From Anthoceros angustus (lineage: Eukaryota; Streptophyta; Anthocerotopsida; Anthocerotales; Anthocerotaceae), in the NCBI GenBank assembly GCA_010909165.1, contig VJWM01000025.1, positions 3,038,001-3,102,000 of the forward strand: a stretch of 64,000 bases of DNA. Direction: 5' to 3'. Under the pieces are notes generated by a model that was not told the origin of the DNA, did not search any database, and was given only the letters and a program-made list of their open reading frames with translations. Within the stretch, counting starts at the first letter, position 1. Each line of letters starts with the position of its first letter. A program made the translations under genes and the position numbers. Below, one piece after another: positions 10,794 to 21,549 of this stretch.

Positions 10794-13444
10794 TCAGACG
10801 TTCGGGGGCGGCCAGATTTTAGAAAAGTATTCCTCCACCCGTTTCGTCTGACTTGTGTATCCCTCAAGGCTCTTCTCCAGGAGTTCCGTAGCAGCGGGTC
10901 CTAAAGCAGCAGCGAACGTCTTTTGATCCCACTTCACCAACTGCGATTCCCACGGCCCCACTCCTTTAAAGACTTGGTGTTGCAAATGTACGATGATAGC
11001 TTTTGCTGAGTGATGAGAAATACTCTGAGGCTTTCAGTAGAAAAAAAAAACACAATAGTTCGAGACACGTTACCTCGTCGCTAGAAATCCGAATGGACTG
11101 AGCAGATGGTGGGGACAATCTCCTCACGAAGGAGTATTTATCTTCCAAATCCGCCCTCGATTCCTTGAGGGATTGGAGGACTTTCAGTGGGACGATAAGG
11201 TAGTCCAGTCTGCCCAAGTCTTGCACCAATCAGTAAGTCTCGAGCTGGAAAGTTGGATGGTAGATTGCCTGCAACCACGTGTGCAACTCACCCGAGAAGG
11301 CTGAAAACATCCTGCTTGTTTCTCACTGCAGCGGCCATCAGCTTCGTCTTGTACCCACTTTTGTGAATGTAGTTGTACGCCTTTGTTGCCTGTAAACACA
11401 AGTCAGAGCTCACATACCCAACGACCTATACCCCACACGATACGCAAAAGAGGAGAGCGATGGTGATGATGATTTTTACCAGAGCTACCCCAGGGTCTTC
11501 TCCCCGTTCCTTGGCTGCATCAATCTCTTTGTCACCTGAGTGATTGCGTGCCCAATCCTGGACCACGAGATCCGGAGGTTAGCAAAGTTTGCATCTACGC
11601 TCACTTGTAGGTGATTGCCTCGTAGTTATAACACGCACCCGAACGCGGCCAACAAATATTTGGACTACAGAGACTCCAGCCTGGGCGGCTGCAGAGGCTT
11701 GAGGGAAACTGAAAGAAGATGGCAAGAAGGAAGAATACAACTCAGGGTTGTCACCCATCAAGAGTTTCTTCACAGTGTTTGCAACATGCGTAAGCAAGAA
11801 AAACACTGAACCTGTAGACAAGGGTAACATGGGTTTGAATGCCTTCGGATTCAAGCTTCCGTGCTGCTTCAATCCCCTGCAACAATGCAGAGTTATCAGC
11901 ACGCAGCCTCTACTGGATGGACGAGCTGTACTGGACGGCTCAGGTCGTACATATCTCGCAAAACATGCAGAAATGTGGAGCATACCTGCCAAGTGCCAGC
12001 AATTTTGAAGAGAAGCCGATCCCTTGGTACTCCAACCTCATCATACAATCTCAAAAGATGATGGACCTGAAAGAAAGCAGCCACAATTGGCATCTAAGTC
12101 AAGGTGCATATTCCAAAAACACTGCAGACGTCTTCAAGACATGCAGTTAACCTAAGATGCAGACCAGATGGCCCTTCAAAAAGCTATGAACTGTGCTCTT
12201 GTGCTCTTTCGACTTCCAAGAGTCATGACGTAACCAGGTCACATGTGGTCATTTGCAAAGCAGTCCATAGAAGGACTCCATAAGTCAATGGTCAACTGAT
12301 GGTCCAGCCACATCACCTTCTTGACGATGCCCTCCGTATCATATGCAAGTCGAGCATCCACTTCTGTGGAAACACGGCCTGGGACAAGCTTCACAAGGTC
12401 TGCTCCAACGTTAACCAAGGCCTGTGCATCGACAAATCCTCTTCACATTGATTCATGATACAAAATGCTGAGACAAACGGCATATTCTGGAGCCAAAGGG
12501 GAAGCTTGTGAATGCTATTCACAGAAACGGTATCATAACACCTTGTCCAGGAAGCACGATAAGCGGTCAGCAGTAGTGCTCTCAGCATAGCATTCTCCAT
12601 AGGCCAGTGCACTGTCTATAGCACTCTGAAATGGGACAGAAGCATAAGTCATGCAAGGACCAGACGCATCAGAGCTGGTTTACAAATCATACCAGCATTC
12701 TAGACAATAACTCTTACGCTGTACTTGGCCTCCGGCAGACCTGTGATACCCAGGATCAAAGACGAGCTTACAGTTGCTGCAGTCGGGGGAAATCTGCCAC
12801 ACACAACCCAAAGACATGGCTCACATCTTCCTCAACAAAATCCAAGGTCACCACAGCTGGAGGAAAACCTTCAGAAACACGAAGAACACAGCTGACCGTG
12901 TCATAAACAACATGCTGTCAGAGTAACAAGAGCATGATGGTGCACCTTTCAAAATCATCGAAGATAACAGTGTCAGGAACAATTTCACTGAAGCCCGATA
13001 TCGCATCCAGCTCTGTCCCTTCAACTGTCAAAACACAGAAGAAATGACGAGCTTATGAAACAGTGAAATGAACGGCTAGCATGCAAAGACCTCTGAAAAT
13101 GTGAAGGCCTCTAACCTACGCTCGGGCCCGCACGAACACCGGAAGCGATCAACTTGCACGGAACCTCGCTCCCCGACCTCAGTCTTCCACATGGTAGAAA
13201 ACGGCAGCCGTCGTCCTACAATTTCCAGAAATCCAGAAAACAGGAGGCGCGACAGAAAATCAGCACCAGATCCCTCTGTTCCGCAGCTGATGGGCTTCCA
13301 GAGCCCACAGAAAGAGCAGGGCAAGACGCTCCAAGATGTCCCGCGAGTTCTTGCCTTCAATGCATGTGCCCCGCCGTGTGAGGAGACGCGTTCGCGGCTC
13401 AGCGCGGACAAGGGAGAGCAAACGCGAGCTGCTGCGGAAGCCAT
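10794..13444 (-). CDS. Plant-type transaldolase, probably plastid
   Basis: Transaldolase moves a dihydroxyacetone unit between sugar phosphates in the non-oxidative pentose phosphate pathway, using a Schiff-base lysine. Coding blocks on the minus strand, in order: a transit-peptide-like exon (13165-13444, start [16 protein letters not shown]), [20 protein letters not shown] (12946-13026), [20 protein letters not shown] (split by an intron, 12725-12865), [20 protein letters not shown] (12540-12625), [20 protein letters not shown] (12320-12425), [20 protein letters not shown] (12000-12065), EGIQTHVT (near 11830), [20 protein letters not shown] (11635-11700), a DWARNHSGD block (11480-11560), [20 protein letters not shown] (11290-11390), [14 protein letters not shown] (11075-11220) and the end [13 protein letters not shown] (10794-10980). 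The lysine in [10 protein letters not shown] sits where the family has its Schiff-base lysine. It matches the plant At1g12230-like class. Some splice sites are assigned by homology only. Confidence 0.9.
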
Positions 13445-13843
13445 CGCAAATTACAAATGGCAAATGCACGCAGCCCAGAAGACGATCGATCGACCCTTCC
13501 TCTTGAGTGTCTTCCGCAAACGCATGCACAAGTGGAATGTGGATATGTCCGTCGTCTGCGTGGCACCGGATACATTAACCTGTTCCCACGGGCGAACCGG
13601 TTAGTCACTTGACCGGGTTGCGTATCCAGCGGATAGCGAGTTGTGGACATCCGATAGCCGTGGCGCCCGCGCTGGTTGGCTGAATGTCGTCCGCATTTCG
13701 ATTGCAGGCAAATGCAAGCTTCAAATGCTTCTGCCTAGATTCGAGCCTCTGAAGGGAAGCTGGGTTCTTCCAATCGGGGGTCATGTGATCTCAAAGCTGG
13801 TGAACTTTGGCTGGATTCTGGAAACTAATTCCAGAGCTTCAGG
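13445..13843. other. Intergenic region between divergent transaldolase and NYN-domain genes
   Basis: About 400 bases separate the transaldolase start (-) from the first in-frame ATG of the NYN gene (+). Both promoters should lie here, unless the NYN gene has an upstream exon. I see no conserved coding block, RNA gene or repeat in it. Confidence 0.4.
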
Positions 13844-15775
13844 ATGCTCAGATCGATGGTCATCCCGTTGAAGCTGCTCCAGGTGGTGCCAGACGAGATC
13901 GTCTCTACTGGCAATCATTTCCGTGTGCACGGATCGTCCCAGGAATCTCAGGTATGCCAGGTTTTGCAAGGCTGCTTCGCTGACCATGGTTTCAAAATCC
14001 TGGATGAAGGGAGCAAGCTGCGGTGCTGGTTTATGCAGAGGCCAGAAAACCCACGCAGGATCACTTCCAACGTGAAGACCAATCTGAACATTCTGAAGTA
14101 CTTCAAAGTGAGTAGGCCCTGCAAGCACATTGGGGGTGATTGGATGCCGTGCTTGTGGTGATTGGATGCCGTGCTTGTGGTGACCTGGTGTCATGTCTGT
14201 GTTACGTGTTACAGCAATTACAGAAGGGATCCTCCGGACCAAAGGCTGCTACAAGTTACAGAAAGAAAAGGCCGGAGAAGACTCCTCTGCCTGATCATGT
14301 TGATGGCTATGAAGACCCAACAACGCGACTATACCAGTAGGAGACCTAGAGGAGCTGTCTGGGATTTATCCAACAAAAAAGAAGCAATTTTCCTTTCCAA
14401 CTGAATGCCGACCAGCATCCATTGTCTCTACATGCCGATCCTTATGCCCAGTTGTTTGGACAGTACGATGGATGGTATTGTGCTGGAAACACCTGTGCTT
14501 TTGGTGGATGGATACAACATGTGCGGGTTTTGGCCGAAATTGAAGAAGTATTTTGATCGTGGGAGGCTAGAACATGCACGACAAAAGTTGAGTGAGGAGC
14601 TTGTCAGCTTCAGTGCATTGCGGGGTAGGTTCGTGAAGCTGACAAACTGCCTGTTGGTAATGTCGTTTTGAGGTGATGGCAGCTTAGTTGTACCTATGAG
14701 CTGCATACTTTCTTCGTTGGCACATACTAATGGCCCTCAGCTGCCCGCATGTCTCATTGCACTCAGGAGTCAAAGTGGTAGTGGTTTTCGATGCCATGCT
14801 GTCTGGGCAGGGGGATCACAAGGAGAAATTTGGCTGGTAAGATCAAGCTGTTCCCTTCAGTTGGCCGTAAAAGTAGCGATCTGGGTAAAATGTCCTTGGG
14901 CTGACATGCTTGAACGACTTCATGTGCTGCTGGGCATGTTGCAGTATCGATGTTATTTTCGCGGCAACTACCTGTGCAGATGCGTGGATCGAAAAGGAGG
15001 CAAGCCTTCAAACACTCTCCTCATCGTTTACTCCCACTTCTAGTTCATTGCATGTAGCAATTTCATACATCAGACCTCTGATTTTTCAGCACAAATTGAA
15101 GAGGTGCAAATCTGTGGGGAAGTGCATGTTCTGATATCCACAATTTAGATTGCCAACAGGTGGCAGCTTTGGTGGCAGATGGATGCCCGAAGGTGTGGGT
15201 CACTACTTCTGACCGCGTTCAGCAACAAGCTGCTAACGGATGTGTAAGTGTTCCTAGAATTCGGAGGGCTGGTCCAAGTTAGCTTTCTTGCTGTAATTGA
15301 CAACCGAAACATCATGAGCTGAACCGAAACATCGTGAGTTCAACTCTGTTGCCAACAAACAAAGAGCCTGTTTCTGTGCTGTTTTGCAGGGTGCATTTGT
15401 GTGGACTTGCAGAAACCTGATTTCTGAGGTCCAATCTCTTCTTCTTTGTCGTTGCTATTTCTTTGTTGAGTCACGAGAACATGACAGTAGCACATCTCTT
15501 CCTCTCTCACACACGTCTTCCTCTCTGAATCAGATCAATGACGCGAAAAAGGAATTGAAGGAGCTGATGCGGGACGAGAAGTGCGTTATACTCAAGGACT
15601 GTTCATTCCAGCCCTTTCTTTGCTCACAGTCACCTCACACTTAACTCTCCGCTGTCGCAGTGTATACTCAACGAAGGGCAAGCTACTAGAACACAACCTG
15701 GAGGGGGACGTGGTTTTGGCCCTCCAAGCCTTGAAGCAGCAATTGAGAAGTATCGAGAACGGTCTTGCAACCTAA
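13844..15775 (+). CDS. YacP-like NYN-domain (PIN-fold) putative ribonuclease
   Basis: Nine exons join in frame to 318 residues: 13844-14107, 14215-14336, 14464-14624, 14767-14836, 14945-14999, 15160-15243, 15390-15428, 15534-15580 and 15661-15775. The NYN domain begins near residue 135 with PVLLVDGYNMCGFWPKLKKY. It continues with VKVVVVFDAMLSGQGDHKE, the acidic stretch CADAWIEKEV, VWVTTSDRVQQQAANGCGAF and a C-terminal helix GKLLEHNLEGDVV. The conserved acids (DGYN, FDAM, CADAW, TSD) are the metal-binding set of this PIN-like fold. The bacterial relative YacP/Rae1 cuts mRNA on the ribosome. The plant members have an N-terminal extension and are mostly uncharacterised, so plastid RNA processing is only a guess. 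Intron 5 has a GC donor (positions 15000-15001) while all others are GT-AG. The start at 13844 is the first ATG in frame; an extra 5' exon cannot be excluded. Confidence 0.85.
14136..14179. repeat. Perfect 22-base tandem duplication inside an intron
   Basis: The unit gtgattggatgccgtgcttg plus tg occurs twice in a row at 14136-14157 and 14158-14179 without mismatch, inside intron 1 of the NYN gene. It looks like a recent slippage event. Confidence 0.95.
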
Positions 15776-16403
15776 GGTAAGCCTCTAAGCAACACCATCT
15801 CCTCTTCCTGTGCTTTGTCCAGTAGCCCCACGTCCTGCCATGGTTCTACTTCCGATGCAGAGGGTGCGACTTCGTTAGGTGTCGCTGCCGCACGAGGGAG
15901 TCCATGAAGGCTGCTGCTCCATGCGTCCCTGCCTTGGCCCATCGGACTGTAAAGCTCAAGGAGACGACGTGACGGTATGTGCAGCCTTTCATCGAACCGC
16001 GTCTGACAGTTGAATCCCACAAAGCAACACACTCACACCTGTCCCGGCCCTCCAGGTTCCCCAAGCACTCACCTTCAGCCGTGCACTGCACATTCCTCGA
16101 GCAAGAACATCAAGGTTTTGTATGTTCCTCAAATCTGACGACATCTGGCATCCTGGAGCTTTCCAGGAATTCACAGCTTTCTATGTTGTGGCTCGCAGAC
16201 TTGCCCTCTCCACTGGTGGAAAGAGTTTCAAGCCAGAAGAATCCTAGAAGACTCTGTTTGCATTAAATGGCAACTATGTCTACTTTGCAGAATGCCTCAA
16301 AATCAGTGGACATCCGCGTGAGTCGAAAATTGTGCGTATGCTTTCTCGCTCAGGCTGAATTCGCAGCCTGAGCAAGCACATTCTCGGCAGAGTAAAGAGA
16401 GCC
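15776..16403. other. Region between the convergent NYN and TLC genes, no gene called
   Basis: These 628 bases contain open frames on both strands (for example 15772-16032 on the minus strand, ending in AQEEEMVLLRGLP) but none shows a family I recognise or splice signals that tie it to a neighbour. The region should hold the 3' ends of both flanking transcripts. Confidence 0.4.
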
Positions 16404-17138
16404 TCACTTTTGCTTGCCCTTCTTGCCCTGATTCTTCTTGACGACCTTGTAGTACACCATGCGCACGATCTTGTAGAACCAGAAAATGCTGACGGCCTGA
16501 ATCCCTACCGCGCCAACCTTGACGGGGACGGGACTGCTTCCCTGCAGCGTGAGCAGGCACACGTAGGGGCCGACCACCATTCGGGCAAACGTGAAGAGCA
16601 GGACGAAGAGCAGGTCGTTGGCGAGGTTGAGCGGGGCATCCCGCAACCCGAGCTCCTTGAGCATCTCCCGCAGGTGCATGCAAGGGTTGGAGAGCTCCAT
16701 GAGCCAGAGGCAGGCCAGGAGCTCGGTCCCGCACGCCCGCAGCTGGAAGCCGTAGGCCAGGCCCAGGATGGTGAGCAGGTGGTGCGCCGCGGTCACCAGG
16801 TCCACCGGCGACTCCACGAAGCAGCAGCCCAGGTCGTAGATGAAGTAGGCCAGGCTGACGGTGATGGCGTGCATCTGCGCCGGCGAGGCCTCCCCCGCTA
16901 TCCCTTGCAGCGGATCCCGCCAGTCCACCACCGACAGCATCGACAGCGCCAGCGCCACCAGCGCGTGCACGAAGGAGACGCATCTGTTGCAGAAGTCATG
17001 GCTGCGCTTCGGCTGCGCCACCCGCACCGCCGCAAACAGAGCAGTCCATGCCCCGACTCCCGCGCACAGCAGGACCACGCTGCCCGCCATCGCCACACAC
17101 CTCGCCTCGCAGCCTCGTCGCCTCGTCAAGGCTCCCAC
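16404..17138 (-). CDS. TLC (TRAM-LAG1-CLN8) domain membrane protein, TMEM136-like
   Basis: This is an intronless frame of 244 codons. A second in-frame ATG at 17090 (MAGSVVLLCAGVGAW) begins right at the first membrane helix and is the more likely start, giving 228 residues. Several hydrophobic segments follow: residues 1-20 from that Met, VSFVHALVALALSMLSV, ITVSLAYFIYDLGCCFV, HHLLTILGLAYGF, LANDLLFVLLFTFARMVVGP and VGIQAVSIFWFYKIVRMVYY. The TLC hallmarks are visible: FCNRCVSFVHAL, YFIYDLGCC, AAHHLLTILGL and ELSNPCMHLREMLKELGLRD. The tail is lysine rich (KNQGKKGKQK), as in ER membrane proteins with cytosolic tails. The TLC family senses, transports or synthesises lipids (LAG1 subgroup = ceramide synthase). 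The ceramide-synthase HHxxxDD motif is not visible, so enzyme activity of that kind is unlikely. Confidence 0.88.
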   Translation of the reverse strand: MGALTRRRGCEARCVAMAGSVVLLCAGVGAWTALFAAVRVAQPKRSHDFCNRCVSFVHALVALALSMLSVVDWRDPLQGIAGEASPAQMHAITVSLAYFIYDLGCCFVESPVDLVTAAHHLLTILGLAYGFQLRACGTELLACLWLMELSNPCMHLREMLKELGLRDAPLNLANDLLFVLLFTFARMVVGPYVCLLTLQGSSPVPVKVGAVGIQAVSIFWFYKIVRMVYYKVVKKNQGKKGKQK

Positions 17139-17378
17139 CTGCTGCCACTCAGTGACGGCAAATATTCCTCTTTCCGTTTCACACCGGTGTGTCAGTAAAT
17201 AGGAATAGAAGATACTTCCCCTCGATGCCTGTTTATATCGCTCCCCGACATAAATGTCTTTTTAGGGGATTTGTAGTGGAGGAGTGAAGGGCCTTCTGCA
17301 ATTGAAGCTGCAGCTGGGTGGATAGGTGAATTTTGCCATTGGGCGTCTCCGGCTCGGTGGTCGGAATGAAAGGCGGCT

Positions 17379-17505
17379 TGCCGTTGGGCTTTCTTTGACA
17401 ATGCGGATAGAATGCTTGCTTTTGGGCTTTCTTTGACGCTTGCTTTTGGCTTTCTTTGACGCTTGCTTTTGGCTTTCTTTGACGCTTGCTTTTGGGCTTT
17501 CTTCC
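17379..17505. repeat. 23-24 base minisatellite
   Basis: The unit gcttgcttttggctttcttt plus gac is repeated about four times between 17413 and 17505, with a degenerate fifth copy at 17379-17399. Copies differ by one G (ttgg or ttggg). On the minus strand it reads as Lys/Ser codons but no gene is attached. Confidence 0.9.
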
Positions 17506-17955
17506 ACTAGCTATGCGTAGTTCTCGGAAAGAAGCTTTGCTCTTGGCCCTTCGGAATTACAAATGGGCTTTTGTACCAAACACGAAAGAGAAGACCCACT
17601 AGATTTTTAATTGACTGCAACATGCAATTACAAGAATATAGTATTTGCTCATAAAATCCCATCGATCTATTATTTTTATGCATATGCATAAAAGTTGTAG
17701 ACATCAAGCTTTTATTTAAAGTTCAGCTAGTTCGCCCGAGTGGTCTAAGGGGAAGACAAGTGGCTCCAGGAGCTGGCACCCTGTTTCTAGGAAGATATGG
17801 GAGACGAGTTCGCACGAAGTGCCACCTCCTGTATGGTCTGATGTGGTGGATGAATCTGATTCAGAAACGCAATGGGTGTGGCCATGGAAATGCATGCAGA
17901 ACGAATCCGACTTTGCCATCCTTTCTTCAAAGCACAGGTAAAAGTGCTGCACGAG

Positions 17956-18029
17956 TGTACAGCAGGAGACTCCAGGCAACCCTGGAACAAGCTGTACAGC
18001 AGAAGACTCCAGGTAGCCCTGGAACAAGG
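17956..18029. repeat. Two-copy tandem repeat, period 37
   Basis: The unit beginning tgtacagcaggagactccag and ending ccctggaacaag occurs at 17956-17992 and 17993-18029 with three differences. The surrounding 17506-18250 holds no recognised gene. Confidence 0.85.
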
Positions 18030-18155
18030 TGAGGCTGCTGCTGGTATGGAAAGAGAGAGCTTGTTGCAACAATTCCAGGCGGGGATGCGGAACGCTGAGG
18101 ATTCTGAACGAACTCCGAAGTCTGCAGTGGCAAGGCATGAAATTTAAGCACAGGA

Positions 18156-18216
18156 GTCGACAAGCTTCTCATGACAACCACAAGATCCGACAGGCTTCTC
18201 ATGAGCAGCACGAGAT
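18156..18216. repeat. Two-copy tandem repeat, period 30-31
   Basis: Two copies of a unit with core caggcttctcatgagcagca (first copy caagcttctcatgacaacca) are followed by a partial third (cggacacgct). It sits just downstream of the lectin remnant. Confidence 0.75.
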
Positions 18217-18286
18217 CGGACACGCTGAGAATTACAAGATTCAGGATAAGCAATAAATGAGGTTCTCGACATCGAAATTCTGTCAA

Positions 18287-18690
18287 CGACCCTTAAGGCT
18301 TCGTCCCACAAAAACTGGTCCACCACGGAGTCCACGCTGTTGATGTCCAGGCCCACATGTGGGATGGCGGGATTCCAGGACTCGTAGGCCCGGGACCTGA
18401 CGATCTCGAACAGACCGAGGCTCTCGGATCCGCTGGCGCCAACGTCCTGGTCGGGCGTGATGGCGAATGCCCAGCCCCCGCCGAAGAGCCGCTTCACGCT
18501 CCGCTCGCTGTCGCCGTCCAAGGAGGCCGCGTACTGGCCATGGCTCGTCTTCTCGTACAGCTACCTGCACCTTCTTGTTGTAAGCGTAGTGCGCCGAGGC
18601 CAGGTCGCTGTCGTAAGAAGAAGACGATCTGGCCGGGCGGGTCGGACGGCGTGCAGATGCATATGGCTGTCGCGGGCGAATCGATGGAGC
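18287..18690 (-). pseudogene. Remnant of an L-type (legume-like) lectin domain
   Basis: On the minus strand, pieces of a beta-sandwich lectin appear in two frames. They include FGGGWAFAITPDQDVGASGS, SESLGLFEIV and HVGLDINSVDSVVD. The last corresponds to the HVGIDINS signature that follows the metal-binding Glu-Phe-Asp segment in legume lectins and lectin receptor kinases. The Glu-Phe-Asp part itself seems deleted between LGLFEI and NPAIPHVG. The frame changes near 18515, and no signal peptide, membrane helix or kinase is attached. I call it a fragment of a lectin or lectin-receptor-kinase gene. Confidence 0.6.
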
Positions 18691-18731
18691 CATGGTAGCT
18701 ATGGCGGGTAGGAGAGGCTGGGCTCACTCCC

Positions 18732-19085
18732 TTGGGCCGATGCGCGTCCTGCGCTCCAAGCCTGGTGGCTGCCGGCGCCGCTGGCGCTGGGAAGCTGCTG
18801 CTCGCCAGAACGCAGCGCCAGCAGGTCACGTCTCTCGATCATCTGCCGCAGGAGCTATGGAGTCTGATATTCCGTCGCATCCCGCATGTCAGCTGCCTCC
18901 AACTCCTCCAATGCCTGTGTGTTTCTCACAAGTGGTACCGGTTTCTGATGGAGCTGGAGGACGAGCTGGAAGAGGCCAGTCAGCCACGCGCCTCACAGGT
19001 CTTGTTCCCAAGACGACAGAGGAGCTCCCTTCCCCGGAGAGGAAGAGACGATCCTGCATCCAACAGTGTTTGCCTCCCGCAATAG
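18732..19085 (+). CDS. Short F-box protein or F-box gene fragment
   Basis: This is a frame of 117 codons. Residues about 34-75 read as an F-box: SLDHLPQELWSLIFRRIP, then LLQCLCVSHKWYRFLMELED. The motif binds SKP1 in SCF ubiquitin ligases, with a C-terminal domain choosing the substrate. Here the C-terminal part is only about 40 residues, basic and without recognisable Kelch or LRR repeats. It may be truncated, may have further exons I cannot find, or may be a decayed copy. An overlapping frame from 18692 has no motif. Confidence 0.55.
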   Translation: MGRCASCAPSLVAAGAAGAGKLLLARTQRQQVTSLDHLPQELWSLIFRRIPHVSCLQLLQCLCVSHKWYRFLMELEDELEEASQPRASQVLFPRRQRSSLPRRGRDDPASNSVCLPQ

Positions 19086-19185
19086 AAGAATAGATAACTG
19101 TTCATGTGCCGAGATCTCATTGTTTGTGAGAAGACTTGTGACAAACGCGGCCTCGTGTTTGCATACATGTGTAGTCCTGATATGG

Positions 19186-21033
19186 TTATTGTGGGCAGGC
19201 AACGTTGAGCAGGATGTGAGCAAGCATTACATCGACAAAGTACTGATGGCCCATTTGTCCAAACCAGAATTCCAGAGCAGGAGGCCTGCCATAGTGTCCT
19301 CCATCGCTGCAGTTGTTGTCCAAGTGCCAAGGGAACGTCAGGTCATAGGCGTCCACCACTTGGAATGGGATGTCGGTGGCAAGAAACCTGTCCACCAGAA
19401 CTTTGTTGAAGACTTCCATTTTGTGTGGGTTGGCGGGCATGTGACGCGACTCCCCGGCCGGAGCCACAGTGGTTCGCAGCACAACCCTGGGCCTCACCTT
19501 GCTGTGCTCTCCAGCTTTGTCCCATACATCAGCCCAGAAACTGGCTGCGAATTCCGCTGCTTTCACGTACTCTGTCAGATTGCTCCACTTCTTACCGTCA
19601 TGCAGGCCTGAGTTAAGCACCATGAGGCTGGGAACTTGGCTGTTGGTGAAGTAGGACCGGAGGAAGTCGCGGTATGGCCCATGGGACAGGGATGCCAGGC
19701 CCAGGTTGTTCCCGGACTCTTCATAGTGGCCTCCGAAGATGCTTGTGATGCGCAGGCTCTGGGACATGTCGGCGGGATTCTGGAATGTGGCATCAAATGT
19801 TCTGCTCGGCGTACCCACGCCCAAGCCCAGTACCAAGTTGAGCAGGTTGCGGATGGTGTCCTGATGATTAGAGTCGCCCCAGAAGAAAATCCATTTCAAG
19901 GAGCTCGCACACTTCCACGCCGCTGCAGGATCGAAGATACGGAATTTGCAGTGAGCAGAGTAGATCCACCCGTTGCTCTCAATCCTGCCGGCGGCTCCAT
20001 CGCACCAGGATGCATCACAGGGCGTGCTGGGATCCAGGCATCGAAACCTCCCGTCTGCTTCAGGCTGCCGGTTGCAGGACGCATTGAAGAAAGTGCGAGT
20101 CCACTGCCCCGTCCATTCCCTCAACATGTAATCCGTGCCCCTGCAGAGTTGCAGTACCAGGTCATCGTTCCCATCCCTGCTCAAACCCTCGGGAACCTGC
20201 CTCCGGGACGCTGCCACAAACTCGACATCGAACCCTAACACTTCCGCGTCTTGAATCCACGAGTCCGGGACAAGATCGAGACCGTGGAGATTCCCGAACA
20301 GCAACACTGCGCTGAACCTCAAGATACCAGTCACTCTTCCCGGCACCTCCAGCCTAATCAGGTACGATCCATCACCGAGATCCACCACAGGAGGCCGAGA
20401 CCTCCATGCCACACCTGATGACAGCCAAGCCATACACGCAGAATGAGCTCCACGCTGACACCATCTCCCACACAAAGAGACTGAATTCATCAAACAAGGG
20501 AAGTCTTTCTGTCACTCACCTGTCAGCGCAGTCTCGTAGAAGTCGCCACCAGCACACCGCCGTGTGCCGTTCTCAGTGTAGGAAACAATGAGCAGCTCAT
20601 GCGGCACTCCAGCCTCCAGCAGCAGGGGCCTCCCATCCTGCAGCTTGGGCCTCCCGACAAGCGCCACGCTGCTGGTACTCTCCTCATCGCACTTATCTGT
20701 CCCATTCTTCTCCGCTTGCCGGATGAGCCATTGCACAGCCTGCCCGGCGTCCATAGCCGGCTCACGTGACCGCCTCAGCTGCCCCGCTCGTGAGTTTTCC
20801 TGGGGAGCCAGGCCGGCGGCCAGCAGCAGCCCTTCCAGAGAAGTGCATGACTGCAGCACAACCAGGGTGCTGGAGAGAAGCAAGACGGTGGCCAACAGCA
20901 TGGCTCCGCGGTAGGATGCCATGCTCCATTTCTGCGGCTCGGATGCCGCCTCCGAGTCTCCTCCTCTTCTGAGATAGCTGTTCTGCTTCACCACCTTGAT
21001 CCAGCTCCGTGCTCCTGCCATGTCCACGGCCAT
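19186..21033 (-). CDS. NXPE / PC-esterase-like type II membrane protein
   Basis: Two exons (20520-21033 and 19186-20414; G at the end of exon 1 completes a Gly codon) give 580 residues. Near residue 45 there is one membrane anchor (AMLLATVLLLSSTLVVLQS) after a short basic N-terminus, so the bulk should face the Golgi or ER lumen. A filamin-like beta domain follows: NGTRRCAGGDFYETALTG, RSRPPVVDLGDGSYLIRLEV and FSAVLLFGNLHGLDL. The C-terminal half is a PC-esterase/SGNH-like domain with the block WIFFWGDSNHQD (the GDS serine), FGGHYEE and NSGLHDG, and near the end NNCSDGGHYGRP, which supplies the D-x-x-H pair. This order matches the NXPE family; related SGNH domains in plant TBL proteins O-acetylate cell-wall glycans. 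The start could also be the Met at 21021. All catalytic motifs look intact. Confidence 0.82.
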
Positions 21034-21283
21034 AGCCGGCCGTCACATAATCCCAGCATTTCATCAAAACCGCCATCGCCATCCTTCTTGCCGAAGCCGA
21101 TGTTCCAAGAACGTCATGCATTCCGGCTGGCCTTATCTGAAAAACAAAACAAAACCAGGTTTCGAATCGAATCGAAGTATTTTCGTTCCCGCGTAAAGGG
21201 TTTGGACAGCGCTTACTGTGCGAAGTGCAACACCGGAAGGTCATCCGGCAGAGCTATGCGAATGTGAGACAAGCTTTAGCGAC

Positions 21284-21449
21284 GATGCAGGCTACCAGGC
21301 TTGCCACGCGGTTGCAGCGGGAGATTGCAATGTTGATGACAGATCCCCCGCCCGGGGTCTGTGCTTGGCCTTGTGGCGACCTGCTGCTTTGCAGAGGGAC
21401 GGATGTCAAGAGGCTTTGGGGGAAGTTGTATTGCAACGCCTGCACTTGA
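21284..21449 (+). pseudogene. N-terminal fragment of a UBE2T/UBC37-like ubiquitin-conjugating enzyme
   Basis: The frame begins MQATRLATRLQREIAMLMTD and continues PPPGVCAWPCGDLL. This matches the first helix and PPPG turn of UBE2T-type E2 enzymes. The next 25 codons lose the similarity and reach a stop at 21447-21449. The beta-sheet, HPN box and active-site cysteine are nowhere in the next kilobases, which are repeats instead. I read it as a truncated copy, probably cut when the repeat island formed. A real first exon with a distant second exon is less likely given the short introns of all neighbours. Confidence 0.55.
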
Positions 21450-21549
21450 ATTCTCGTTGGGGCCGGCTGCATGACCTGGGCAGCGGGCAGGCGAACGACA
21501 CCTCTACATGCACGCAGATCCCTTGTTAACAGATTCCAGCAATGGTCAT

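Noticed and set aside
17720-17800. Possible tRNA-Leu/Ser gene (gcccgagtggtctaaggg resembles a D arm)
   Set aside because: No matching acceptor stem, no proper anticodon stem and no well-placed T arm; only a fragment-level resemblance.
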